A DNA stretch of 64,000 bases from Enhydrobacter aerosaccus (GTDB lineage: Bacteria > Pseudomonadota > Alphaproteobacteria > Reyranellales > Reyranellaceae), in NCBI RefSeq assembly GCF_900167455.1, contig NZ_FUWJ01000007.1, positions 186,001-250,000 of the forward strand, written 5' to 3'. Under the pieces are notes generated by a model. That model saw only the letters and a program-made list of their open reading frames with translations. It was not told the origin of the DNA and searched no databases. This document shows, piece by piece, positions 50,931 to 60,300 of this stretch (position 1 is the first letter of the stretch; each line of letters begins with the position of its first letter). A program made the position numbers and the translations under genes.

Positions 50931-53090
50931 GTGGACGCCGAGAAACCACTCCCCAACGACGCAGGCATCATCGCGCTGGTCATGCTGATGCGGTTCCATG
51001 GCGTCGGCGCCGACGGCGACCAGATCCGGCACCGCTTCGGCGGCGCGGCGGTCGGGGTCACCGAGATGGTCCGCTCCGCCCGGGAACATGGGCTGAAGGC
51101 ACGGGCGGTCCGGACGACCTGGGCACGGCTCGCCCATACGCCGCTGCCGGCAATTGCTGCCCTTCGTGATGGCGGCTTCCTGCTGCTGGGCCAGGTCAGC
51201 GCCGACGGCGCTCAAATCCTGGTCCAGGAGCCAGCGGCGGCGCGCCCCCGCATCATGACGCGGGCGGATTTGGAGAACGTATGGGACGGCCGGATCGTCC
51301 TGCTGGCACGGCGTGGCGCCCTGTCCAACCTGGCGCGCCGCTTCGACATCACCTGGTTCGTCGGCGCGATCGCCAAATACCGACGCCTGCTCGGTGAGGT
51401 CCTGGTCGCCTCGTTCTTCCTCCAGGTCTTCGCGCTCGTCTCGCCGCTGTTCTTCCAGGTCATCATCGACAAGGTGCTGTCGCATCGCGTCACGAGCACC
51501 CTGGACGTTCTGGTCATCGGACTAGTGGCGATATCGATATTCGAAACCGTGCTTGCCACTCTGAGGACCTATCTGTTCTCCCACACGACCAACCGCATCG
51601 ACGTGGAACTGGGCGCCCGCGTGTTCCGGCACCTTCTGGCGCTGCCCATTACCTACTTCCAGACGCGCCGGGCCGGTGACTCGGTCGCGCGCATCCACGA
51701 GCTGGAAAACATCCGCAATTTCCTCACCAGCTCAGCCCTGACCCTTGTGGTCGACCTGTTCTTCACGATCGTGTTCATCGCGGTGATGTTTCTCTATTCA
51801 CCGCTGCTCACCTTTATCGTGATCGGCTCCCTGCCGGTCTACGTCGCCATCTCCGCCGCTGCGACACCGTTCTTCCGGCGGCTGCTCGATGAAAAGTTCC
51901 GCCGGAGCGCCGAGAACCAGGCGTTCCTGATCGAGGCGACGACCGGCGTCGAAACCCTGAAGGCGATGGCGGTCGAGCCGCAGATGCAGCGGCGCTGGGA
52001 AGAGCAGCTGGCCGGTTACGTTGCCGCGAGCTTCCGCGTTACCAATCTCGGCAACTACGCCAGCCAGGCCGTGCAACTTGTGAACAAGCTCGTCGTCGCG
52101 GCAACGCTCTATTTCGGGGCCAAGCTGGTCATCGAGGGATCTCTGACGGTAGGCGAGCTCGTGGCGTTCAACATCCTGGCCGGCAGGGTGAGCATGCCGG
52201 TGCTGCGCCTGGCTCAGATCTGGCAGGATTTCCATCAGGCCCGCCTCTCGGTCGCGCGGCTTGGCGACGTGCTGAATACGCCGGCCGAGACCGTCTACAA
52301 CCCCACGCGCGCGGCGCGACCGCCGGTTCGCGGCGAGATCACTTTCGACCACGTCGGCTTCCGTTACCGGCTCGAAGGATCGGCGATCCTGCACGACATC
52401 AATTTCACCGTTCCGGCGGGCCAGACCGTCGGCATCGTCGGTTCCTCAGGGTCGGGCAAGAGTACCCTTGCCAAGCTCGTCCAACGCCTTTACGTGCCGG
52501 AGAGCGGACGGGTCCTGATCGATGGCGTCGATCTCGCGCTGGTCGATACCGCGTGGCTGCGCCGCCAAGTCGGCTTCGTTCTGCAAGAGAACGTTCTTCT
52601 CAACTGCTCGGTGCACCAGAACATCGCCCTCACCGATCCGGCGATGCCCATGGAGAAGGTGATCGCTGCAGCGAAGCTCGCGGGCGCCCACGACTTCATC
52701 CTCGAACTGCCCGAAGGCTACGATACGATCGTCGGCGAGCGCGGCGGCAACCTGTCGGGTGGCCAACGTCAGCGGCTGGCGATCGCCCGTGCCCTGGTCA
52801 CCGATCCGCGCATCCTGATCTTTGACGAGGCGACGAGTGCGCTCGACTACGAAAGCGAACGGATCATCCAGGAAAACATGGCTGAAATCGCCAAGGGGCG
52901 CACAGTTTTCATCATTGCCCATCGGCTTTCGGCCGTCCGTATGGCGGACCGGATCATCGCGCTCGACCATGGCCGCATCGTCGAGGACGGCAAGCACGAG
53001 GAATTGATCCGAACCGGCGGCCGCTACTCCCAGCTCTACCGTCTCCAGGGAGGCATCCATGCCGTATCGGAGGGAGGACGAGAGCGATGA
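50931..53090 (+). CDS. Type I secretion ABC transporter with C39-like domain (HlyB type)
   Basis: A 719-residue transporter with a GTG start. Residues about 1-125 form a C39-like domain; the position of the catalytic cysteine is occupied by NDAG (LPNDAGIIALVMLMRFHG), so it binds but cannot cleave a substrate, as in HlyB. Six membrane helices follow (about 150-430), then the ATPase: GSSGSGKSTLAKLV (Walker A), LSGGQRQRLAIARAL (signature), ILIFDEATSALD (Walker B). HlyB-class proteins export large RTX or adhesin proteins without a cleaved leader. The giant adhesin on the other strand is the nearest candidate substrate. Overlaps the HlyD gene as ATGA. Confidence 0.9.
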   Translation: MDAEKPLPNDAGIIALVMLMRFHGVGADGDQIRHRFGGAAVGVTEMVRSAREHGLKARAVRTTWARLAHTPLPAIAALRDGGFLLLGQVSADGAQILVQEPAAARPRIMTRADLENVWDGRIVLLARRGALSNLARRFDITWFVGAIAKYRRLLGEVLVASFFLQVFALVSPLFFQVIIDKVLSHRVTSTLDVLVIGLVAISIFETVLATLRTYLFSHTTNRIDVELGARVFRHLLALPITYFQTRRAGDSVARIHELENIRNFLTSSALTLVVDLFFTIVFIAVMFLYSPLLTFIVIGSLPVYVAISAAATPFFRRLLDEKFRRSAENQAFLIEATTGVETLKAMAVEPQMQRRWEEQLAGYVAASFRVTNLGNYASQAVQLVNKLVVAATLYFGAKLVIEGSLTVGELVAFNILAGRVSMPVLRLAQIWQDFHQARLSVARLGDVLNTPAETVYNPTRAARPPVRGEITFDHVGFRYRLEGSAILHDINFTVPAGQTVGIVGSSGSGKSTLAKLVQRLYVPESGRVLIDGVDLALVDTAWLRRQVGFVLQENVLLNCSVHQNIALTDPAMPMEKVIAAAKLAGAHDFILELPEGYDTIVGERGGNLSGGQRQRLAIARALVTDPRILIFDEATSALDYESERIIQENMAEIAKGRTVFIIAHRLSAVRMADRIIALDHGRIVEDGKHEELIRTGGRYSQLYRLQGGIHAVSEGGRER

Positions 53091-54520
53091 CGGCGGCGAA
53101 GGTCGACGACGCCCCGCCACCGCGCCTGCGGCGCCGCCGCAATCACGAAGTCGCCTTCCTGCCGGCCGCCCTCGAGATCGTCGAGACACCCCCGTCTCCG
53201 ATCGGCCGGGCGATCGGCGGCGTGATCATCGCCTTCTTCGCCGCCGCGATCCTGTGGGCCTCCGTGAGCACGATCGACATCATCGCAGTCGCGCCCGGCA
53301 AGATCATGCCCAGCGGCAGTACCAAGACGATCCAGCCGCTGGAGAGCGGGATCGTGCGCGCCATCCACGTCGAGGACGGCCGGACGGTCAAGGCCGGCGA
53401 CATCCTGATCGAACTCGACTCGACGGTGAGCGATGCCGATCGCAGCCGCAACAAAGCAGACCTCGAGGCGGCCCAGGTCGACGCAGCACGGCTGCGGGCG
53501 GAACTCTCCGACACCCCGGATCCGCTCGCCGCATTCAATCCGCCGACCGATGCTGATCCGACCCTCGTCGCCACCCAGCGCCAATTGCTGGCGAGCGAGA
53601 TCGCCGAGCGGCGGGCGAAGAGCACGGCCGTCGACAACCAGAAGCTCCAGAAGGAAAAGGAGGTCTCCACCATCGCGGCGACCATTGCCAAGATCGAGGC
53701 GACGCTGCCGATCCTGCGGCAGCGCTACGATATCCGGCGCACGCTCATGGAGAAGGATCTGGGCTCGAAGCTGCTCTATCTGCAGGAGCAGCAGGATCTC
53801 GTGAATGGCGAGCATGACCTGCAAGTACAGAAGAGCCGCTACGCCGAGGCCGTGGCTGCCCTCGCCGCCATCACCGCAACGCGAGACCAGGTCGATGCGG
53901 AATTCCGGCACAAGATCTCCGACGAGCTGTCCAAGGCGGAGCAGAAAGTGGCTGCCCTCACGCAGGATCTCGTCAAGTCCGTCCAGCGCACGAAGGAGCG
54001 ATCGCTGATCGCCCCGATCGACGGCGTCGTCCAGGAACTCGCCGTGCACACGGTCGGCGGGATCGTCACCCCGGCGCAAACATTGCTGGTGCTGGTGCCG
54101 ATCGACCGGAAACTTGAGGTCGTGGCGACGATCGCAAATCAGGACATTGGCTTCGTGGAGGTCGGACAACCGGCGGAAATCAAGGTGCGGACCTTCGATT
54201 TCACCAAGTATGGACTGATCCACGGCGTCGTCCAGAGCGTCTCGTTGGACGCGGTGAGGCCGGATGCCGTCCGCGACATGCCGGGCGGCAAGTCGCCCGA
54301 CTCCGTCACAACGGGGGGATCAGACCCCTCGACCAAGGAACTGGCCTATATCGGCAGAATTTCCCTCGATCGGACTCAGATGAAGATCGAGGACAAGATC
54401 GTCAATCTAGCGCCGGGCATGGCCGTGACGGTCGAAATCGTGACAGGCAAGAGAAGCATAATCAGCTATCTCCTTTCTCCCCTGGTCCGCTACGAGCACG
54501 ACAACATGAGGGAGCGGTAG
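53087..54520 (+). CDS. Type I secretion membrane-fusion protein (HlyD family)
   Basis: A 477-residue adaptor with one membrane helix near residues 45-65 (VIIAFFAAAILWASVS). The lipoyl-like segments PSGSTKTIQPLESGIVRAI and RSLIAPIDGVVQELAVHTVG flank a long helical hairpin, and VEVGQPAEIKVRTFDFTKYG and MAVTVEIVTGKRSIISYLLS are the C-terminal HlyD signature. It is coupled to the ABC gene. No TolC-like gene follows, so the outer-membrane channel must be encoded elsewhere. The 196-base gap after it (54521-54716) shows nothing clear. Confidence 0.92.
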   Translation: MTAAKVDDAPPPRLRRRRNHEVAFLPAALEIVETPPSPIGRAIGGVIIAFFAAAILWASVSTIDIIAVAPGKIMPSGSTKTIQPLESGIVRAIHVEDGRTVKAGDILIELDSTVSDADRSRNKADLEAAQVDAARLRAELSDTPDPLAAFNPPTDADPTLVATQRQLLASEIAERRAKSTAVDNQKLQKEKEVSTIAATIAKIEATLPILRQRYDIRRTLMEKDLGSKLLYLQEQQDLVNGEHDLQVQKSRYAEAVAALAAITATRDQVDAEFRHKISDELSKAEQKVAALTQDLVKSVQRTKERSLIAPIDGVVQELAVHTVGGIVTPAQTLLVLVPIDRKLEVVATIANQDIGFVEVGQPAEIKVRTFDFTKYGLIHGVVQSVSLDAVRPDAVRDMPGGKSPDSVTTGGSDPSTKELAYIGRISLDRTQMKIEDKIVNLAPGMAVTVEIVTGKRSIISYLLSPLVRYEHDNMRER

Positions 54521-54716
54521 ATCTCGCCGGCAGACACCTGAGATGCTCCACCGCATACTGTCCCCACCGGCGCGTGACTGGAGATCGATTGCGGGATTTG
54601 CCCAGAATGACATCGGGCTGAGTTCGAGAAGGAAACGAGAATGCGTGCATTACGGGGATGGCGTTTTACGACATACTTGCGCTGTTGATGCCTAGACCGG
54701 AAAGGCAGCCGCGCAA

Positions 54717-55688
54717 ATGACTCCCGAAACGCGTATCATGATCACCGGCGCCGGCGGAATGGTTGGCACCACGCTGGCACGGCATCTGGCCAGGGAAGGA
54801 TTCACAAACCTTATTCCTGTCTACCGGGATGAATGCGATCTGTCAGACCGCGAGAGCACCGAGCGGCTATTTGCCCAGACGCGGCCCGAGCACGTCTTCC
54901 ACGCCGCCGGGAGGGTCTACGGCATCCTCGGCAACATGTTGAACCAGGGTCTTTCATTTTACGACAACGTCGTGATCAATACGAATGTCGTCGAGGCAGC
55001 CCGAAAATACGCCGTCGAGAAGATCACTGTGATGGGAACCGGCGCGGTCTATCCCTACCCGCCGCCCGGCGTCCCCCTGAAGGAGGACATGATCCACTAT
55101 GGCGTTCCGCATGCGTCGGAGCGCGCCTATGCGAACGCCAAGCGCGCAATGCTCATGATGCTGGAGGCATATCAAGAAAGCTACGGCCTGCGGTGGGCAT
55201 ACGTCGTCTCGTGCAATCTATTCGGTCCCCATGACCGGTTTGACGTCCAGCTCGGCCACGTCGTCCCATCGCTGATCAAGAAGTTCCACGACGCCAGGGA
55301 GAGCGGCACCGATGTCGTCGTCTGGGGCGACGGATCGGCCCGGCGCGACTTCATGTACAGCCGCGACGCGGCACGCGCGTTCCAGACGATCATGGAGGAG
55401 GTGGACGGGCCCGTGAACCTCGGTAGCGGCAATGTACTCAGCATCGGCGAGATCGTGGCCATGATCGGCAAGATCAGCGGCATGACCGACAGGATCCGCT
55501 GGGACCGGACCAAGCCCAACGGTCAGGAGTATCGCAAATACGACCTCAGCCGAATCGGCGCGACCAGTTTCCGATGCAGATTTTCCATCGCCGACGGACT
55601 TCGGGAAACATGGGAATGGTACTGCACCGAGGAAAGACACAAGACCGGTCCGGTGGCTCCAGCGGCACGCCAGGCGGCGGTCGAATGA
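54717..55688 (+). CDS. NAD-dependent sugar epimerase/reductase (GDP-L-fucose synthase-like)
   Basis: A 323-residue SDR-fold protein. MITGAGGMVGTTLARHLARE is the cofactor loop, AGRVYGILGNM and TGAVYPYPPPGVPLKEDM match GDP-fucose synthase segments, and AYANAKRAML carries the Yx3K catalytic pair. It should produce an activated 6-deoxy or related sugar nucleotide for the glycans of this cluster. The exact substrate cannot be fixed; no GDP-mannose dehydratase lies in the window. Confidence 0.82.
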   Translation: MTPETRIMITGAGGMVGTTLARHLAREGFTNLIPVYRDECDLSDRESTERLFAQTRPEHVFHAAGRVYGILGNMLNQGLSFYDNVVINTNVVEAARKYAVEKITVMGTGAVYPYPPPGVPLKEDMIHYGVPHASERAYANAKRAMLMMLEAYQESYGLRWAYVVSCNLFGPHDRFDVQLGHVVPSLIKKFHDARESGTDVVVWGDGSARRDFMYSRDAARAFQTIMEEVDGPVNLGSGNVLSIGEIVAMIGKISGMTDRIRWDRTKPNGQEYRKYDLSRIGATSFRCRFSIADGLRETWEWYCTEERHKTGPVAPAARQAAVE

Positions 55689-55716
55689 CAACGGTATTGT
55701 CGACACTGGGCGTGGC

Positions 55717-57024
55717 ATGGCGCTGACTCCCGAAAACGGATCGGTTGTGACGCTGGAGCAGAAGCTCGGCAGGCTCGGCCTGGACGATCGGCGCCGCACG
55801 GTGCATCGCTTCCTGCCGCTGGAAGATGGCTTCGGACTGGAGATCGCGCCGAACTGGGCGCCCATCGTGACGAAGTCCGAGGGCGACGTGCTCTACTGCG
55901 ACTATCTCACCTACGAGCAGCTCCTAGAGCGCGAGAAGACCAATCCCGGCCGGATTGAATATGGCCTCAAGGTCCAGAGACTGGACTTCGTCTGGCAGGT
56001 GGGCAGGACGCTCGAGCAATGCAGCGGCGACGTCGGGAAATTCGACTACGTGGTTTCCTGTCACGTCTTCGAACATGTCCCCAATTTCCTCGAATACCTT
56101 TATCAAGTTCGGGCAGTCCTGAAAGACGATGGAGTCATTGCCATGGTCCTGCCCGACATCCGTGGCAGCGGGGAATACTTTCGCCGGGAGACCAATGCTG
56201 CGGACCTCATCAACTCGTATCTCCTGGGACAGTCGAGCCCTTCGCCCGGGCAGGTCTACGACGGCCTGCAGAACCTGTTCGCTTTCGAGAACGTTCCGCT
56301 GCGGGGATTGTCGCTGGCCGATGTGAAACGGCTCTTCACTGATATCGACTGCTACAACGCGGCTCTCAGGGCGAGCACGGAGTATGTCGATGTCCATTGC
56401 TGGGCATTCTCGAAGGACGGGTTCTCGGCCGTCGCCCGCGAGTTGGGCTCGATCGGTCTGTTCGATTTCGAGATCGAGGAGATCGAATCCAATCCGCTGA
56501 CCCAGACCGGCCACGGCTCGGAGTTCTACGTCAAGCTGCGGCCGACCGCGCCGCCGAGACCATCGCACCACCTAACGCTCAAGCAAAACGATCCTTTGCT
56601 GGCCAGGATATCTTCCCTGGAAGAGGAACTGCGTGCTGTCGTCGAGGCTCGCGAACAACTGGCGCGCGACAAGGGTGCCCTGGAATTGGAGATAGCCCGA
56701 GTGTCAACACATAGCGAGCGCGCATTTCAGGAGGCGGTGGCAGCACAGGACCTCCTGAAGGCAGAAAAGGTGGCGGCCGAAACGGCGCTGTCACAGGCGG
56801 TGGCGCATGGTGAGAGGGCCTTCCAAGAAGCCTTGGCAGCGCAGGATCTCCTGAAATGGGAAAAGGCGGCGGCCGAGTCCAATCTCGAGCAGGCGCTGGT
56901 GACGAACGAGCGGCTCAAGGCGGACAGGAACTTGCTTGAGCACAAGCTCTCCGGCCTGGAACGCGCCGCTCTTGTCAAGCTGGGACGACGGCTTGGTCTG
57001 GTTCCCTCATCCTGGGATCCATGA
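55717..57024 (+). CDS. SAM-dependent methyltransferase with C-terminal coiled-coil repeats
   Basis: A 435-residue protein. The first about 275 residues are a Methyltransf-type domain of the polysaccharide-cluster kind (GLEIAPNWAPIVTKSEGDV, FDYVVSCHVFEHVPNFLEYL, KDDGVIAMVLPDIRGS), with a SAM motif in the GLEIAPNWAP form. The remainder is coiled coil with a duplicated unit of about 35 residues (SERAFQEAVAAQDLLKAEK and GERAFQEALAAQDLLKWEK). Such tails set chain length in O-antigen capping enzymes like WbdD, so this protein may cap or measure the polysaccharide (inference). Confidence 0.78.
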   Translation: MALTPENGSVVTLEQKLGRLGLDDRRRTVHRFLPLEDGFGLEIAPNWAPIVTKSEGDVLYCDYLTYEQLLEREKTNPGRIEYGLKVQRLDFVWQVGRTLEQCSGDVGKFDYVVSCHVFEHVPNFLEYLYQVRAVLKDDGVIAMVLPDIRGSGEYFRRETNAADLINSYLLGQSSPSPGQVYDGLQNLFAFENVPLRGLSLADVKRLFTDIDCYNAALRASTEYVDVHCWAFSKDGFSAVARELGSIGLFDFEIEEIESNPLTQTGHGSEFYVKLRPTAPPRPSHHLTLKQNDPLLARISSLEEELRAVVEAREQLARDKGALELEIARVSTHSERAFQEAVAAQDLLKAEKVAAETALSQAVAHGERAFQEALAAQDLLKWEKAAAESNLEQALVTNERLKADRNLLEHKLSGLERAALVKLGRRLGLVPSSWDP

Positions 57025-57247
57025 GCGATCCTGCGGCGAGCGGCGATCAGAGGGCGCCTCAGCCGTCAGCATGCGGTGTTCGCAACGTCCTCGGCCCAAC
57101 GAAAAGAACATTGTGGTCAGGATCGAGGAGCTTGGTCGGTGGCGGCTCAGACCGCTTCAACAATGTGGCTGGCACCGCTATTATCGCATTGTCAAACTGA
57201 CAGATTCCAGGCGGACTGCCCTGACCTACCAGAATTTGCTGGCGAGT

Positions 57248-58666
57248 ATGAAACAAAAAAAAATAGCCATCATTTGTTCGTACAATGAGAGTTGTGGGAA
57301 CGCGTCCTACGCCCACGTGCTCAAGATGCAGTTCTCCAAGTACATGCAGTGTGATGTCATCCCTCTCGATCTGTTCCTGCTGCAGAAAAGTTCCCCGCAG
57401 TTCTCGATCGCCGCCGATCGGCATATCAGACGGATCGCGGCCCAGATCGCGGACTATGATTACGTCAACATACAATTGGAGGCAGGGCTCTTTGGCGCGA
57501 CGCACAGCCAAGTCCTGCACCGGATGAAGATCCTGCTGGCTGCCTGCCGCAACGTCGTCGTCACCATGCACCGCATCGATCCGCCGGCGTTCCATGTTTC
57601 CCAGATTATGTTTCAGTTCTGGGAATCGATTGCGGCCGGCCATCCTATCATTGCCACGCGCCGCTTGCTCGATGAAGTTTTCCTGAGGCGGCCTGCTGAA
57701 AAACTCTACAAGAGACTCATAGAATACTGTCGCCGCCGCGCGAGACACGCGAATGTATGGATCATGGTCCATACCAAGCGTGAGCGACGTCTTGTCCAGG
57801 AAATTTACGAGTTCGACCGGGTCGTCGATTTTCCGATCACCTTCCTCACGGAAGACCAGCGGCAGGAGGTGCTAGTCAACAGCGATCCGGGCGAGTTCCG
57901 CCGCCGCCATGGCATCGATACCGGTGTCAAGGTGATCGGCGCGTTTGGGTTCATCTCCTCGTACAAGGGATACGAAACCCTTATAAAGGCCCTGAAATTC
58001 CTTCCCGAGGAATATCACCTGTACATCTTCGGTGGACAGCATCCCAGCAGCGTCGCGCAGGGCGTCCCTTTCGATCCCTATATTGAATCCCTCATCGAGC
58101 TGATTGGCGACGAGAATATGGAAACGGTCTCCGATCTGCGGCGGCGACTGATCCCGTATGTTCGAGGCAGAACGGCGCCGGAGTCCGAGAATCGGAAGCT
58201 GGTGGGAGAACTCGAAGCCGCCCTCTCGCAGTCGCTGAAGTTCGATCTCGGCAAGAGGGTGCATTTCGTCGGCGAGCTTTCCGATCCGCATTTCATCGAA
58301 GCGTTGCGTGCCTCGGACGCCGTCGTCCTGCCGTACCTCGAGGTGGGGCAAAGCATGTCCGGCGTGATCGCGCTGGCGATCGAAAGTGGCGCCAACCTGC
58401 TCTGCGCGCGCAACAGGTCGTTTGCCGAGGTGACAAAGTATTATGGCGAGACCTTCACTTCATTCGACATCGGGAACTATGTCGAACTGGCTCAGAAAAT
58501 CCAACGCGGAGAGAACCGCTACCAGGCGGCGCGCGACCATGCGCTGGCCAAGTACAATCTAAAAGCCAACGTCGCGCTGCATCTCGAAAAACTGGGATTC
58601 GTGCCAGACGAAGCCGGCGCTGGTGCAGAGGCACGTTCAGAAGGTGTCCTCGAGCGCGTCAGATAG
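57248..58666 (+). CDS. Glycosyltransferase, GT4-like
   Basis: A 472-residue protein from MKQKKIAIICSYNESCGNAS; the frame is open further upstream (an ATG at 57071), but family-like sequence begins here. The C-terminal half has the GT-B nucleotide-sugar region: VIGAFGFISSYKGYETLIKA, RVHFVGELSDPHFIEALRAS and DAVVLPYLEVGQSMSGVIAL (E-x7-E-like). It probably adds sugars to the exported polysaccharide. The start is followed by a run of nine A residues (ATGAAAC then nine A), which could slip. Confidence 0.8.
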   Translation: MKQKKIAIICSYNESCGNASYAHVLKMQFSKYMQCDVIPLDLFLLQKSSPQFSIAADRHIRRIAAQIADYDYVNIQLEAGLFGATHSQVLHRMKILLAACRNVVVTMHRIDPPAFHVSQIMFQFWESIAAGHPIIATRRLLDEVFLRRPAEKLYKRLIEYCRRRARHANVWIMVHTKRERRLVQEIYEFDRVVDFPITFLTEDQRQEVLVNSDPGEFRRRHGIDTGVKVIGAFGFISSYKGYETLIKALKFLPEEYHLYIFGGQHPSSVAQGVPFDPYIESLIELIGDENMETVSDLRRRLIPYVRGRTAPESENRKLVGELEAALSQSLKFDLGKRVHFVGELSDPHFIEALRASDAVVLPYLEVGQSMSGVIALAIESGANLLCARNRSFAEVTKYYGETFTSFDIGNYVELAQKIQRGENRYQAARDHALAKYNLKANVALHLEKLGFVPDEAGAGAEARSEGVLERVR

Positions 58667-58698
58667 CATTCGGGGAGGCCTTGGCGGGAGGCAAGGTG

Positions 58699-60300
58699 AT
58701 GGCCTTGACGCACGGTCTGGAAGAGGAGCTCGACTTGGCGTTCGCGGCCGCGGATGCGGATCCGGCGAACGCCGTCGGCCTTGTTGTCGTCGCAGAGCGA
58801 CTGAGGGACGCTGGGGAGAACGAAGAGGCAGCGAATGTAACGCGCCGCGCTGTTGATCGAAATCCGACCGATACCCGCCTGCTCGTGCGCGCTGCGGCTC
58901 TTCTCCGTGCGATCGGCGACCACGCAGGCTCGTCGGAGCTGCTCCAATCGGTAATCGACCTTGATCCGGCTGACCTCAATGCCCGCTTCCAGCTCGGCCT
59001 TTGCCTGCTCGCGATACGAGACTACCGGGGAGCGCTGGATCAACTCTCGATCTACGTCCGCCTGGCACCGGATGTCGCGCTGGGATGGCGGAACCATGCT
59101 GGAGCGCTCGAAGCCCTGGGAGAGTTCCACCGGGCGCTCGCCTCGGCCAACAGAGGTTTGTTGCTGGAGGCAAACAACGTCGAGTTTCGGCTGCACCGGG
59201 CCGGCCTGCTCAATCATCTCGGGCGCACGACGGAAGCGCTCGCCGACATTAGGATCGCCGAGACATTCGAAGGGACGAGCGCGCGGGTCGCTTGGTTCTA
59301 CAGCGTTGTTTACGAGAATGCGGGTGATCTTGATCAGGCGATAGAATTCGCACGCGCCAGCACGCTTCAGGCTCCCGGAAACCCCGATCTCACTCGCTAT
59401 CTCGCAGATCTAGAGAAACGCAAGGGGTTCGTGCGCGAGCGTATCGCCCCTCCCATTGAGGATCACAGTGAGGAGAATGATCGTCCTGAGCGACGCAAAC
59501 GTCCGATCCCTCCGCCAACCTGGGACAACGCGGCGGTAAGCCAAGGGCGCGTGATTCTTGCCCTGCTTCTAAGGGACGTCAAAACGCGATACGGGGAAAC
59601 GCGAATAGGGTATCTATGGGCGCTGCTCGAGCCGATTAGCCATCTCGCTCTGATCGCTTCAGTATTCTCTGCGACGCATCTCGGCGGTTACGCCCCAATC
59701 GGCAGCAACATCGTAGTCTACTATTTTACCGGCGTACTGCCGTACCTGCTCTTCTCCAACACGATATTCGGTGTCCAGCAAAGCCTAAAAGCAAGTCGCC
59801 CTCTGCTGCAGGTCCCGTTGGTGCAGCACGTCGATGTTTTTCTGGCTCGAGGGCTGCTGGAGCTGATTACTCAGTTCTGCGTCGCGGTCATCGTGCTTGT
59901 GGCATTCGCGACACTTGGGTTGCCCTCGGCTCCGAACAACGTGACTGACGCAGCAAGCGGCCTGTTCTTCCTGTGGCTGGTAGGTTTCGGCATAGGTGTC
60001 ACGAATGCCAGCATCATGCATTTCGTCAAGTCGTGGGACCATATCTTCGCCAATGTCGTGCGGGCGTTGTATTTCACGTCGGGCATATTCCTTAACCCGA
60101 TCGAGATGCCGGACTGGGTTAGGGAAATCCTCGTGTGGAATCCAGTGCTGCAGGGTATCGATTGGGTCCGTAGCGGCTTTTTCGAGACTTGGGATCCGAT
60201 CTGGCTCAATCGCCCCTATGTCGTGATGTGGGGGATCGGCACGCTGATGATCGGATTTGGCCTCGAGAGGGTATGCAGACGCCGGCTGACCGTCGCATGA
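58699..60300 (+). CDS. Capsule/O-antigen ABC permease (KpsM-like) with N-terminal TPR domain
   Basis: A 533-residue fusion; the ATG at 58699 has GGAG upstream. Residues 1 to about 255 are TPR-like helical repeats (ADLNARFQLGLCLLAIRDYR, PDVALGWRNHAGALEALGEF, NVEFRLHRAGLLNHLGRT). After a charged linker, residues about 280-533 are an ABC-2 permease of the KpsM type (LLLRDVKTRYGETRIGYLWA, IVVYYFTGVLPYLLFSNTIF, WNPVLQGIDWVRSGFFETWD). Stand-alone KpsM is about 260 residues, so the TPR half is an addition, perhaps to recruit the glycan-making enzymes. Ends coupled to the ATPase gene. Confidence 0.88.
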   Translation: MALTHGLEEELDLAFAAADADPANAVGLVVVAERLRDAGENEEAANVTRRAVDRNPTDTRLLVRAAALLRAIGDHAGSSELLQSVIDLDPADLNARFQLGLCLLAIRDYRGALDQLSIYVRLAPDVALGWRNHAGALEALGEFHRALASANRGLLLEANNVEFRLHRAGLLNHLGRTTEALADIRIAETFEGTSARVAWFYSVVYENAGDLDQAIEFARASTLQAPGNPDLTRYLADLEKRKGFVRERIAPPIEDHSEENDRPERRKRPIPPPTWDNAAVSQGRVILALLLRDVKTRYGETRIGYLWALLEPISHLALIASVFSATHLGGYAPIGSNIVVYYFTGVLPYLLFSNTIFGVQQSLKASRPLLQVPLVQHVDVFLARGLLELITQFCVAVIVLVAFATLGLPSAPNNVTDAASGLFFLWLVGFGIGVTNASIMHFVKSWDHIFANVVRALYFTSGIFLNPIEMPDWVREILVWNPVLQGIDWVRSGFFETWDPIWLNRPYVVMWGIGTLMIGFGLERVCRRRLTVA

